A DNA stretch of 64,000 bases, from contig JAFLCC010000001.1 in NCBI GenBank assembly GCA_017302835.1, positions 248,001-312,000 on the forward strand, written 5' to 3'. Under the pieces are notes generated by a model. That model was not told the origin of the DNA. It was given only the letters and a program-made list of their open reading frames with translations, and searched no databases. Origin of the DNA: Deltaproteobacteria bacterium. Its GTDB lineage: Bacteria; Bdellovibrionota; Bdellovibrionia; Bdellovibrionales; Bdellovibrionaceae. The position numbers were made by a program, and so were the translations under genes. Below are positions 1-8,386 of the stretch, piece after piece (the first letter of the stretch is position 1; each line of letters starts with the position of its first letter).

Positions 1-138
1 CAATTTAAAGAATCTATTGAAATTTTAGAAAAGCTAAAAGATATTTATAAACCACCAGAATATATTGAGTTAAGAATTAAAAAGCTAAAAGAACGGCTAA
101 AAAATTTACCTGGAGCCAAAGGATTATATAGAAAATGA
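1..138 (+). CDS. C-terminal fragment of an unidentified protein
   Basis: Frame 1 is open from the first base of the window and ends at TGA 136-138, giving 45 residues that end in LPGAKGLYRK. The fragment is Lys/Glu-rich and looks alpha-helical, perhaps the tail of a coiled-coil or repeat protein. The 5' part lies outside the window, so no family can be named. Its stop overlaps the ATG of the next gene (ATGA), which suggests cotranscription with the ATP synthase genes. Confidence 0.6.
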   Translation, partial: QFKESIEILEKLKDIYKPPEYIELRIKKLKERLKNLPGAKGLYRK

Positions 139-344
139 ATAAGTATATTTTATTTGTAGGAATAGGATTTGAACTTATAGGATTGATTATAGGTGCCCTT
201 GTTCTTTCTGCTTGGTTAGAAGAAAAATACCCTTCCAAGGGGACCCTTACAGCAGGCCTTGTTGTTTTGGCTTTAATAGGTTGGTTTATACATATTTTTA
301 TTCTTTTAAAAAATATTGAAAACCAAGGAAAAAAAGGTAATTAG
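135..344 (+). CDS. small AtpZ/AtpI-like membrane protein
   Basis: This 69-residue protein has two predicted membrane helices (about residues 4-26 and 38-60) joined by a short loop holding EEKYPSKG. The layout matches the AtpZ/AtpQ-type proteins found at the head of bacterial ATP synthase operons, which are thought to help assemble the c-ring or move Mg2+. It begins at an ATG overlapping the upstream stop and is followed two bases later by the GTG start of the AtpI-like gene. The family call rests on size, topology and position just ahead of atpB, not on a diagnostic motif. Confidence 0.6.
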   Translation: MNKYILFVGIGFELIGLIIGALVLSAWLEEKYPSKGTLTAGLVVLALIGWFIHIFILLKNIENQGKKGN

Positions 345-345
345 A

Positions 346-741
346 GTGCTTAAGCGAAGTGGTTTTAAGCCAAAACAGAATAATAAGTTTATTGACAGAT
401 TTTTAAAAACAACAAGCTATATCCTTTTGTCGCAGATAGTTCTTAGTATTTTTTTTATAAGCTTTCTAAGGACTCATTTGCTATCTTTTATACTTGGGGG
501 ATTGATTGCCTACTTAAACTTTGTCGTTTTAACCATTCTTTGGAACTTGATAATTTTTAAAAAAAGAGTTGCCCCTCCGCTCATAGTTGTTGTAATAAAG
601 TATGGAATTTTGATTTATCTTTTTTTAAAAATACCTCAAATAAACTGGATCAACCAAAATGATTTAGTTTATGGGATTCTGATGAATCCAGCAGCTATCA
701 TACTGGGTGGGTTTTTTCTTAAAGATAAGAAAAGCAGATAA
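346..741 (+). CDS. AtpI-like ATP synthase subunit I family protein
   Basis: The 131-residue protein has about four hydrophobic segments after a basic N-terminus, as in the ATP synthase I chain family that assists Fo assembly. The preferred start is GTG 346: it lies directly after the upstream stop (342-344) and has an AAGG ribosome site about eight bases before it. A TTG at 316 would overlap the previous gene by 29 bases and is less likely. Its stop is 13 bases ahead of atpB. Sequence in this family is poorly conserved, so the call leans on topology and context. Confidence 0.65.
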   Translation: MLKRSGFKPKQNNKFIDRFLKTTSYILLSQIVLSIFFISFLRTHLLSFILGGLIAYLNFVVLTILWNLIIFKKRVAPPLIVVVIKYGILIYLFLKIPQINWINQNDLVYGILMNPAAIILGGFFLKDKKSR

Positions 742-754
742 CTAAGGAATTAAA

Positions 755-1441
755 ATGTCTTTTAATTGGACCCAGTTGGTCGTCGGTCATGAAAATGCGC
801 ACATAGCAACCTTAGGCTTGGCCAGCCTAGCAAGCATTGGTCTTGGCCTGGCAGCTAGAAAGCAATTAGGGTCTGGTGAGTCCGCGGTTATTCCCGCTGG
901 AAAATTTTCATTAAGAGGTCTTTTTGAACTTAATGTTGAATTTATCGATAAATTGGCAAATTCAATAATTGGTCGCGAGGGACATAAATATGTGCCTTAT
1001 TTCTCTGCCTTGTTTGGATTTATTTTCTTGAATAATTTAATAGGAGTTATTCCAGGAATGACCCCGGCAACTGAAAACATCAATACCACATTTGCATTTG
1101 GCGTTTTCTCCTTTTTAACGTATAATTTAATTGGATTAAAAAAAGGTGGCGCTCATTATTTAGCACACTTTTTAGGTCCGATTTGGTGGTTAGCCCCATT
1201 GATGTTAGTTATCGAACTGATTGCACATCTTATTCGTCCGTTAACTTTAGGCCTTCGTTTGGCTAATGTTATGACTGGCGACCATACAGTTCTGTCAGTA
1301 TTTTTGTCGATAGTACCCTACCCTATTTTAATACCGATTCCATTTTATATTTTAGGTTTATTAGTTTGTTTTATTCAAGCGTTTGTTTTTACATTATTAT
1401 CTATGGTTTATGTGGCATTGGCTCAAGCCTCAGATCATTAA
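755..1441 (+). CDS. atpB: ATP synthase Fo subunit a
   Basis: Subunit a forms the ion half-channels next to the c-ring in the inner membrane. The 228-residue protein has five to six hydrophobic helices. Its signature stretch PLTLGLRLANVMTGDH carries the essential arginine (about R168), equivalent to the Arg that faces the c-ring glutamate in all F-type enzymes. An AAGGA ribosome site precedes the ATG. atpE follows after 25 bases, but the next gene is on the opposite strand, so the b, delta, alpha, gamma, beta and epsilon genes must lie elsewhere. A split atp operon is the clear reading. Confidence 0.95.
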   Translation: MSFNWTQLVVGHENAHIATLGLASLASIGLGLAARKQLGSGESAVIPAGKFSLRGLFELNVEFIDKLANSIIGREGHKYVPYFSALFGFIFLNNLIGVIPGMTPATENINTTFAFGVFSFLTYNLIGLKKGGAHYLAHFLGPIWWLAPLMLVIELIAHLIRPLTLGLRLANVMTGDHTVLSVFLSIVPYPILIPIPFYILGLLVCFIQAFVFTLLSMVYVALAQASDH

Positions 1442-1466
1442 AGATTAAAATTAAAGGAGAAAAAAA

Positions 1467-1799
1467 ATGAAAAAATATTCTATCGTTATTGCTACAGTTT
1501 TAGCATCAGCATCTGTTTTTGCAGAGGAAGCTGCCACCCAAGCAACGACAGTTGCAGCTGCAACAAGTTCTGACAAAGGAATGCTTGCTTTAGCTGCTGC
1601 ACTTTGTATGGGTATAGCTGTGTTAGGCGGTACTTTTGGTCAAGGAAAAGCAGCTTCTGCTGCATTAGAGGGAATTGCAAGAAATCCAGCAGCTCAGGAT
1701 AAAATCTTTACCCCTATGTTGTTATCACTAGCTCTTATCGAGTCTTTAGTTATTCTTGGATTCCTAGTAGCCTTTGTAAAAATTGGTGGATTATTATAA
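1467..1799 (+). CDS. atpE: ATP synthase Fo subunit c with signal-like N-terminus
   Basis: Subunit c builds the rotor ring. At 110 residues it is longer than the usual 70-90 because of an N-terminal extension: MKK, a hydrophobic stretch, then SVFA followed by EE, which resembles a cleavable signal peptide, and an Ala/Thr-rich linker. The hairpin follows. Helix 1 has [10 protein letters not shown] (Q59), the polar loop has ARNPAA, and helix 2 has the ion-carrying glutamate E92 in ALIESLVI. Q59, E92 and S93 occupy the positions of three Na+ ligands in sodium-type rings, though the tyrosine and threonine of that site are absent. A strong AAAGGAGAAA ribosome site precedes the ATG. Confidence 0.95.
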   Translation: MKKYSIVIATVLASASVFAEEAATQATTVAAATSSDKGMLALAAALCMGIAVLGGTFGQGKAASAALEGIARNPAAQDKIFTPMLLSLALIESLVILGFLVAFVKIGGLL

Positions 1800-1812
1800 G
1801 CCCTTGGTTGTT

Positions 1813-2811
1813 TTAAAGAAGTGATTCTTTTCGAGTAATAGAATTTTTTAAATAAAAATGAAAGCAGCCGTTCTTTTGTTCGGCTGCCTTCATTTTTTTA
1901 ATGTCTTCATAAATATATTTTTCTCTGTGATTATCGTCTGATAATAAAAAAATAGGAACACCAGTTAGGGAGTTTTTTCCTGATACGATCATTTTTAGTC
2001 GTTCTATATAAATAATTTGATTAATTATAGAAAGTTGCTTATGCGAGTATCGCACAGCATCTCCAGACAATTTATAGGGAAAGTATAGCAGAATTTCCCA
2101 AATAGGATTTTTTGTTTTAACAGTGAGAGGTTCAACCTTACCTTCTAATAAATTGGCATGAACGAAATCAAGCAAAATCCATTTTTCTCCATCAAAAACA
2201 ACTTGATCTGTCCAAAAATCTCCAATTTCAATAAAGGGAGCTAATTTTTCTGAAAATTCAAGCAAAGCATCTTCTGCAGCAGTTCTAATGTTATCACCTA
2301 TTGGAATGGAAAAATTTAAAAATTGAGTTAGGTTAAAGTCTAAATTTACTTTATCAAGCAGTACATATTGTCCTGCTAATTCACTATGAACTTGTGGGAT
2401 CAATTTAGCTTTTTCTAAAGGAGCCTTATTGCGCATAAAAAAATTTAAAAATTCATAATATGGCAGTTCAAAAACATGGTTGTGAAAAATCCCATTTGCC
2501 TTCGGAAGTCTCATTGCAAAAGGGCCAGGGTTAGTCGGATTATCTATTGCTGCTACCTCAATAATTTGAGTTGTATTACCGGCTCCAAGGTAATCGATAA
2601 ATTGATATCGAGTTTGATTGTCAAAAGTTAAAATATCTCCGCTTTTTAAAGATTTTAACAGATGATTATAATTAAATACGGGCTGTCCTTCAGAAAATAA
2701 ATATACCTCCTGGTGAGGTATTGCACCTATGATTTTAGCTATAAAGATAAAAAATAAAACAAACTGAACTAAGAACTTGGAAGTGGTATTAAATGGGCCC
2801 ATCAAGCGCAT
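1813..2811 (-). CDS. exported protein-kinase-like protein
   Basis: A 332-residue protein with a hydrophobic N-terminal segment (about residues 10-30) that looks like a signal peptide or anchor. The mature part carries degenerate landmarks of the protein-kinase fold in order: a glycine-loop-like YLGAGNTTQ (about 74-82), FAMRLPK where the usual ATP lysine would be Arg, a hinge-like QYVLLDKV, a catalytic-loop-like IGDFWTDQVV with the catalytic Asp kept and Gln in the metal-Asn position, and ILLDFVHAN in place of DFG. The kinase reading is my inference from motif order; activity and substrate are unknown. The last codons overlap a terminator hairpin. An alternative start is the ATG three codons in. 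Confidence 0.6.
   Translation of the reverse strand: MRLMGPFNTTSKFLVQFVLFFIFIAKIIGAIPHQEVYLFSEGQPVFNYNHLLKSLKSGDILTFDNQTRYQFIDYLGAGNTTQIIEVAAIDNPTNPGPFAMRLPKANGIFHNHVFELPYYEFLNFFMRNKAPLEKAKLIPQVHSELAGQYVLLDKVNLDFNLTQFLNFSIPIGDNIRTAAEDALLEFSEKLAPFIEIGDFWTDQVVFDGEKWILLDFVHANLLEGKVEPLTVKTKNPIWEILLYFPYKLSGDAVRYSHKQLSIINQIIYIERLKMIVSGKNSLTGVPIFLLSDDNHREKYIYEDIKKMKAAEQKNGCFHFYLKNSITRKESLL
1857..1894. terminator. bidirectional intrinsic terminator between atpE and the convergent gene
   Basis: The arms AATGAAAGCAGCCG (1857-1870) and CGGCTGCCTTCATT (1881-1894) pair over 14 positions with one mismatch around a 10-base loop. The stem is followed by a T run on the plus strand and by a T-rich tract on the minus strand. 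It can end the atp transcript. Unusually, it lies inside the last 27 codons of the convergent minus-strand gene. Confidence 0.85.
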
Positions 2812-3097
2812 CTTTCTCGTTATTCAATATTACCATCCTTGTCACAAAAGAGGTCTCAAAAGAAGTCTGGTAAAGAGGTTAATATTTGAATATGAAAGAA
2901 AGGTGCCAAAGGAAGCCGTCGTAGGACAAAATAGACTATTTAAAGGAATGATAGTTAAAGAAAATCAATGAAGACGAAATTGAGCTTTACAGCTGTCAAA
3001 TTAGTATTCATATCTGTAGAAGTCTAAACCGCTTTAACCTAATACTCTTAAAAAAACTCGTTACAAACTGGTGAACCTTGATTTTTAATAACCGTAT

Positions 3098-4465
3098 TTA
3101 TAAATACTTGTTTACGACTTCTTCCACTCGATGTTTGATTCTATTTAGCCCATCCTGGGTTGAGGACTCGTATCTTAATACTAAGACAGGTTGAGTATTA
3201 GAATACCGGCATAGGGCCCAGCCATCTTCGAAAGAAATTCTAATTCCATCTGTTAAATTGACTTTGAAATCAGAGCCACCCTTACCAAAGGACTGAATCA
3301 TTTTTTCTACAATAAGTATTTTTTTTTCTTCGGTCGTGTCGATTCGAATTTCTGGGGTATTAAAAGCCGTTGGCAATCCTTCCAATAGTTGAGGAATGGT
3401 TTTACCCGTTTCGGATAAAATTTCAATTAATCTGAGGGCGGCATAAGGGGCATCGTCGTAACCATAGTTTCTATCAGAGAAAAAAATATGACCGCTCATT
3501 TCACCTCCAAAAGGAGCTTTTTCTTCTTTAATCTTCTCTTTGACCAGGCTGTGACCTGTTTTCCACATAATGGGAATTCCTCCATTTTTTTCGATGTCTT
3601 GATACATTCTATCTGAACACTTTACGTCACCAATAATTTTGGCGTTTTTAGTCTTTTTAAGAATACTTCTAGAGATAATGACCATGAGCTCATCCCCATA
3701 AAGCATTTTTCCAGTATGATCAACGACACCAATGCGATCAGCATCTCCATCGAATCCAATACCACACACAGCTCCAGTTTTTAAGACGGCATTTTTTAGA
3801 TCAACAAGGTTTTTTTCAACCGTAGGATCTGGGTGATGATTTGGAAAGCTTCCATCTGGAGTTTCAAACAAAATAACGGGATCTAACCCAACAGCATTAA
3901 AAAGTCCCCTCACAACAGAGCCTCCAGCCCCATTCCCACAATCTAAAACAACCTTGATGGGTTTGAGATTTCCAAATTCATTTTTATATCGTTGATAATA
4001 TGTAGGCTTGATATCTATTGAACTTTCCTTTGCCGATCCAGAAATAAAGTCCTTTTTCTCCATAATCTCGCGAAGTTTTTGAATTTCAGACCCAAAAATA
4101 GTGCTCTTCCCAAAAGAAATTTTAAAACCATTATATTCTGGAGGATTGTGCGACCCAGTTACTTGAATAGCTCCATCTACATTAGGAACTTCGAAGGTTG
4201 AAAAATAGCAGACAGGTGTTGAGACAAGACCTAAATGAATAACATTCACTCCAGACTCAATAAAAGCTTTTGACAGGGATTTTATAATACTTGAACAAGA
4301 GTTTCTAGCATCGTGCCCCAAGGTGATGGTCAAATTTGATTTATTAAGCCGTCGAGACAAATAACAAGAGAAAGACTTTCCAAGAAGATAAGCAAAATCA
4401 TCATCAAAATCTTTGTTATACACTCCGCGAATGTCATATTCTCTAAAAATCACTTTGTTATACAT
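3098..4465 (-). CDS. phosphomannomutase / phosphoglucomutase
   Basis: This 455-residue alpha-D-phosphohexomutase interconverts hexose-6-phosphate and hexose-1-phosphate for sugar-nucleotide, LPS or exopolysaccharide synthesis in the cytoplasm. All four family motifs are present: the phosphoserine loop VTGSHNPPEYNGFK (S105), the metal loop GFDGDADRIG, the sugar-binding loop GGEMSGH and the C-terminal phosphate loop RYSNTQPVL. Length and motifs fit the ManB/AlgC-type bifunctional enzymes. Sequence alone does not separate mannose from glucose preference. AAGGAG lies ahead of the start. The gene stands alone, about 110 bases downstream of pdxA on the same strand. Confidence 0.9.
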   Translation of the reverse strand: MYNKVIFREYDIRGVYNKDFDDDFAYLLGKSFSCYLSRRLNKSNLTITLGHDARNSCSSIIKSLSKAFIESGVNVIHLGLVSTPVCYFSTFEVPNVDGAIQVTGSHNPPEYNGFKISFGKSTIFGSEIQKLREIMEKKDFISGSAKESSIDIKPTYYQRYKNEFGNLKPIKVVLDCGNGAGGSVVRGLFNAVGLDPVILFETPDGSFPNHHPDPTVEKNLVDLKNAVLKTGAVCGIGFDGDADRIGVVDHTGKMLYGDELMVIISRSILKKTKNAKIIGDVKCSDRMYQDIEKNGGIPIMWKTGHSLVKEKIKEEKAPFGGEMSGHIFFSDRNYGYDDAPYAALRLIEILSETGKTIPQLLEGLPTAFNTPEIRIDTTEEKKILIVEKMIQSFGKGGSDFKVNLTDGIRISFEDGWALCRYSNTQPVLVLRYESSTQDGLNRIKHRVEEVVNKYL

Positions 4466-4574
4466 AAGATGGGTCTCCTTAATTTAGAAAACGAAATACA
4501 GTGAAATATCCGGGTTAAGCAGTGAATTATTGATGTAAAATCGATGAAAAATCAAGCAGGAAAGAGTAAAAATT

Positions 4575-5537
4575 CTAAATTGTAAGCTTAACGGCCCACA
4601 AGAGCGCATCAATCATTGAATTGGGATTGGCGCGATTGGAACCAAAAAGTTCTTTAGCTGTTCCGTGATCTACGCTGGTTCTTATGAAGGGCAATCCAAG
4701 CGTTATATGAACTCCAGAATCTTGGCCATGAATCATTTTGAAGGGAATTAAACCCTGATCATGATAAGCAGCAATATAAACCGAAAACAGGGGCCAATTT
4801 TTTTTAAGAAAAGCAGCATCAGGAACCAGACTACCGACAAAATTCAATTTTTTTCGTGTAAAAAATTTTTCTAAATGGGTTTCAGTATAACCTCCAATAA
4901 TTCCTTTTTCTCCAGCGTGGGGATTTACACCGAGTAAAGCAAATGGCTTGTCTTTAATGGGTTGAGGTAAAAATTTTTGAATGTTCTGTAATGAGCGAAT
5001 AAAATGAGTGTCATTGAATTTATTAAGACTTTTAGAAACTTTTGCAAGCGGAAGGTGGCCGGTTAATAAAACAACGTTAAAAAATTTTCCTAAAAACAAC
5101 ATGTATAAGTTCTTACAACCAGATACTTTTTGCAAAATTTCAGTATGACCAATCTCTGTATACCCAGAAGATTTAATCAAAGTTTTAGATAATGGTGCCG
5201 TAACCATGGCTTGAAAAAAATAAATTTTACTTAGTTTGGCTGCTGAGAAAACCCAATCCGCTGGCGAACGTAGGGAAAAAATAAAAACAATTTTTACTTC
5301 AGCAGTTAAATCAGCTGGATTGAATTTGAGAAATCCTTTCGTGTCTTCTTTTATAATTACGAATTTAAAATTATTTTTTAACCTTGCAACAATAGATTTC
5401 TGTGAAAAAGGTCCAATATATATAAAAAAAATATAATTTTCAAAAATAGATGGGGGTATTTTTTTAAGAGCTTTGTAGGTTATCTCAAGGCCGATCCCAT
5501 CAAAATCTCCGGTAGTAATAACAATTTTTTTTTTCAT
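4575..5537 (-). CDS. pdxA: 4-hydroxythreonine-4-phosphate dehydrogenase
   Basis: PdxA oxidises 4-phosphohydroxy-L-threonine with NAD in the DXP-dependent route to pyridoxal phosphate. The 320-residue protein keeps the family landmarks: an N-terminal TTGDFDGIGLE (usually TxGDPAGIGPE), TAPLSK, IGHTEIL, GVNPHAGEKG, AAYHDQGLIPFK with metal-binding histidine and aspartate, and SVDHGTA near the end. The start ATG is two bases after the stop of the upstream parvulin gene, with no clear ribosome site, so translation is probably coupled. Proline of the usual DPAG motif is replaced (GDFDG), a small departure from the family norm. Confidence 0.9.
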   Translation of the reverse strand: MKKKIVITTGDFDGIGLEITYKALKKIPPSIFENYIFFIYIGPFSQKSIVARLKNNFKFVIIKEDTKGFLKFNPADLTAEVKIVFIFSLRSPADWVFSAAKLSKIYFFQAMVTAPLSKTLIKSSGYTEIGHTEILQKVSGCKNLYMLFLGKFFNVVLLTGHLPLAKVSKSLNKFNDTHFIRSLQNIQKFLPQPIKDKPFALLGVNPHAGEKGIIGGYTETHLEKFFTRKKLNFVGSLVPDAAFLKKNWPLFSVYIAAYHDQGLIPFKMIHGQDSGVHITLGLPFIRTSVDHGTAKELFGSNRANPNSMIDALLWAVKLTI

Positions 5538-5539
5538 AC

Positions 5540-6502
5540 TTATTCGTTAATTTTTATAAATGAGTCTTCTCTTTTTGCTTGTAACCAAATTTTTAGTTGT
5601 CTCTTAAAGTTTTTTTCAACAAGCATCGCGGTAAGTGCTGCTCGTTCTTTTTCAAATTTTGGATCTTTAACTGATTTTTTTTCTAATAGTTTAAAAATAT
5701 GCAGTCCTTGCTTTGTTTTTAATATAGGGGTGAATTCATTTAATTCAATATTTCGAATAGAGTCTTCGATTTCTTTTGAAAAATCACCTGCCTTAAAAGT
5801 TCCTAATAACCCCCCTTGGGAGAATTCAGGATCTTCGCTAAACTGTTCCGCCAGAGTTTCAAATTTTTCGCCTTTTTTAAGGCGATTAAAAACCAACAAG
5901 GCTTTTTCTTGAGCTGCTTGAATACCATTTTTTTTGGGGTTAAACAAAATATGAGAAATTTTGTACTCTGCAACTGAATTTTTAGCATGAGGGTTTTTCT
6001 TCATAAACTCAGAGAAAGCATCTTCTTCAGTAACACGAATTTTTGAAATAATTTCTGCTTCTAAAAGGCTCTGACGTTCCATCCTAGTTTTTTGAAAATT
6101 TTGATATTCAGAGACAGACATTCCTTGAGCTTTAACGGCGGATAATAATTCATCAACGGAGATGTTGTTTCGTTTTGCCATTTCTTTAATATCCAGTTGA
6201 ACTTTTTCCATGGTAACATTGAGACTTAATCTCTTCACTTCAGAGTCAAGAATTTTTTCGTTGATGAGATAGTCCAACTGAGCTTTTCTATTATTAAGAA
6301 TTGTCGAAGGATCTCCAGATTCAATCAATGAGTCATCAATCATTGTTGAGGACTTAATTTTTCCTTGTAGAGTTTCAAAATCTGTTTCTAAGATAATTTC
6401 TGAATTCACAATGGCCACAATCTTTTCCACAATGGCTGCACTTGAAAAAACTGCGAAATAAAACAGGATCATAAAGAAAACGAGTACACTATTTTTTTTC
6501 AT
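5540..6502 (-). CDS. SurA-like periplasmic peptidyl-prolyl isomerase
   Basis: A 320-residue exported chaperone with a signal peptide (MKKN, a hydrophobic run, ending near SSAA). A SurA-type N-terminal helical domain opens with VEKIVAIVNSEIILETDFE, a typical SurA start. One parvulin domain follows (about residues 178-275), with ISHILF, FSEDPEFSQGG and GLHIFKL as parvulin landmarks. It probably helps outer-membrane proteins fold in the periplasm. Its first 14 bases overlap the end of the upstream parvulin gene, and pdxA follows directly, echoing the surA-pdxA order of E. coli. Confidence 0.9.
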   Translation of the reverse strand: MKKNSVLVFFMILFYFAVFSSAAIVEKIVAIVNSEIILETDFETLQGKIKSSTMIDDSLIESGDPSTILNNRKAQLDYLINEKILDSEVKRLSLNVTMEKVQLDIKEMAKRNNISVDELLSAVKAQGMSVSEYQNFQKTRMERQSLLEAEIISKIRVTEEDAFSEFMKKNPHAKNSVAEYKISHILFNPKKNGIQAAQEKALLVFNRLKKGEKFETLAEQFSEDPEFSQGGLLGTFKAGDFSKEIEDSIRNIELNEFTPILKTKQGLHIFKLLEKKSVKDPKFEKERAALTAMLVEKNFKRQLKIWLQAKREDSFIKINE

Positions 6503-7421
6503 TAGATTGTCCTTGGGTTTCTATTTTAAGCGAGTTAATTAACTCGAGATCTTTATAAACCTTACTGCTCCGTAGTTGAGTATCCATCCAAGAAACATAC
6601 TCGGACTTTTCTTTTAGTTCAATTATTCTTCTTTCAAGTTTAGTTTTAATTTCACTAAATGAGGGAATTGAGTCTGGAGTTTTTTTTTCAACTTTAACAA
6701 TTAAAAAACCAAAAGGTGTTTTAATTGGAGCGCCAACCTGATTTAGAGGCCATTTAAAAACAGGGTCATAAAAATCAATACTCCCTTTTTCCACCCAACC
6801 AAGGATTCCACCATTTTGCCCCTCAGGACCGATAGAGTATTTTTTAGAAAGATCAGAGAATTTTTCTTTTTTTAAGAGTTCCCTGATAAATTCAGCCCGA
6901 GCTTCATCTTTTAATACAATTTGGTGAATAAAAACACTTTCTTTTTTGCGAAAGGACTCTTTATTTTCTGCATAAAATGTTTGAAGTTCTTCCTCGGAAG
7001 AGGGCTTGATCTTTTTATTAATTTCTTGGGAAACTTTTTTTTCTAATAGATTCATTTTAAGGTTTATTTTCCAATCAGCAAAAGAAATGCCCTCCTCTGC
7101 TAAAACCCTACGAAAAGAAAGATCATCGGGGTAAAGACTACGAATATTTTTAACTTCTCTTTCAACGTCTTCTTCCAAAACATCAATTTTGTTCTTAATG
7201 GCCCAATCAAGCATGAGACTGCGAACAATAAAGACATTGAGGATTTCGTTTTTTGTTCTTTCATTAACACGAGGATCTTTGGCAGCTAAAGAATCTAAAT
7301 CTTTTAAACGAATAGCCAGTAAATTTGAAAATTCTTTGACCGTGAGAATATTATTATTCACCTTGGCTACGGGCTTATTTGAGACGAAAGACGATTTATG
7401 GAAGCAGGACGACAAGAACAA
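6489..7421 (-). CDS. parvulin-type isomerase lipoprotein, start probably disturbed by a frameshift
   Basis: The open frame of 310 codons from TTG 7421 reads a SurA N-domain-like region and a parvulin domain (FIHQIVL, YSIGPEGQNGGILGW, GFLIVKVEKK). The protein begins MFLSSC, so only a lipobox remains of a signal peptide. Upstream the frame stays open and hydrophobic but has no ordinary start codon. A GTG at 7477 overlaps the previous stop (GTGA), yet reads in another frame and stops at 7441. One extra base in the A7 run at 7448-7454 would join that GTG to this frame and give a complete lipoprotein signal ending at Cys25. The true start is therefore uncertain. Confidence 0.85.
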   Translation of the reverse strand: MFLSSCFHKSSFVSNKPVAKVNNNILTVKEFSNLLAIRLKDLDSLAAKDPRVNERTKNEILNVFIVRSLMLDWAIKNKIDVLEEDVEREVKNIRSLYPDDLSFRRVLAEEGISFADWKINLKMNLLEKKVSQEINKKIKPSSEEELQTFYAENKESFRKKESVFIHQIVLKDEARAEFIRELLKKEKFSDLSKKYSIGPEGQNGGILGWVEKGSIDFYDPVFKWPLNQVGAPIKTPFGFLIVKVEKKTPDSIPSFSEIKTKLERRIIELKEKSEYVSWMDTQLRSSKVYKDLELINSLKIETQGQSNEKK

Positions 7422-7473
7422 ACTAGAAAATAAACTTATTAATACTGAAAAAAAGAATGAAGAGCTAATAAAA

Positions 7474-8304
7474 TCACTCGAGAAGTGAAGGGTTTGATTT
7501 AATAGTATAGGACTTTTTTAATTTTTCCATGTACTCGTCAAAATATCTTTTCCTTTTCTCTTCAAAAACAGCAAGTCTCACGGCACGTTTATTCGCGTTT
7601 GAATAGTTTCTTTTATCAGTAAGTTTAATAATATGAAATCCAAATTGAGTTTCAATAATCCCTTTGATTTCACCTATTTTAGAGTTAAGGGCCGCCTCAT
7701 ATAACTGAGGAACAATGGTTATTCGTGATTGCCAACCAGCGTCTCCCCCAACTTGTTTTGAGAGAGGATCATCCGAATAGAGCTTAACAAGTTCAGGAAA
7801 GGGTCTCTTTGATTTTTTAACCTCTTCAAAAATAGTTTTTGCTCTGTCCAAAGCCTCAGCCCTTTGTTCGTTATTAGGATTTGGTTTTAATTCAAAAAGG
7901 ATGTGACTGAATCGCAATTCAGGATTTGATTTGTAGTAGGTCTCCATTTCTTTTTCAGAAATGGGCATATCTTGAATTTTTTGTCCTAATTCTTTTTCGA
8001 GTAGGCCTTTATACAATTCTCGCTTCATGGCCTCTTGAACAATGGGATCATTTTCTAATTTTCTTTTTTCAGCCTCTTGGACACCAACTTCAAAACGAAT
8101 CAATTCTTCCAAAAACTGTTTTCTTGTTGGTGGTAGATTTACAGAAAATTTAGTTGCCCGTTGATATTTTTCAGTAAATTCTTTAAAGGTAATTTTTTTT
8201 GAACCAATAGTAGCAACGGTTTCATCAGGACCAGCGGCTGCCAAAGAAGGAATATTGTCGAAATGAAATAGGACCAAAGTTGTAAGCAAAAATAGACGAT
8301 TCAT
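7474..8304 (-). CDS. periplasmic parvulin (PpiC-type) peptidyl-prolyl isomerase
   Basis: A 276-residue exported protein, first in a run of three parvulin genes. It has a signal peptide (MNRLFLL through about SLAAAG). A helical region starts with ETVATIGSKKITFKEFTEKY, as in SurA/PrsA N-domains. A parvulin domain follows with RFSHILFEL, LYSDDPLSKQVGGDAGW and GFHIIKLTDKR. It probably acts as a folding catalyst in the periplasm. An AAGGA ribosome site lies about eight bases ahead of the ATG. It is the promoter-proximal gene of the parvulin-parvulin-SurA-pdxA operon. Confidence 0.9.
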   Translation of the reverse strand: MNRLFLLTTLVLFHFDNIPSLAAAGPDETVATIGSKKITFKEFTEKYQRATKFSVNLPPTRKQFLEELIRFEVGVQEAEKRKLENDPIVQEAMKRELYKGLLEKELGQKIQDMPISEKEMETYYKSNPELRFSHILFELKPNPNNEQRAEALDRAKTIFEEVKKSKRPFPELVKLYSDDPLSKQVGGDAGWQSRITIVPQLYEAALNSKIGEIKGIIETQFGFHIIKLTDKRNYSNANKRAVRLAVFEEKRKRYFDEYMEKLKKSYTIKSNPSLLE

Positions 8305-8386
8305 TTAAAAATCCTTTTTTAAATTAAAATTCAAATCATTACCATAAAACACGAATAACCTAACTCCAAAAATCCTAGCATTGAAG

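Noticed and set aside
2777-2971. 64-codon plus-strand frame upstream of the kinase-like gene
   Set aside because: It begins inside the opposite gene's signal sequence, has no ribosome site and no conserved pattern.
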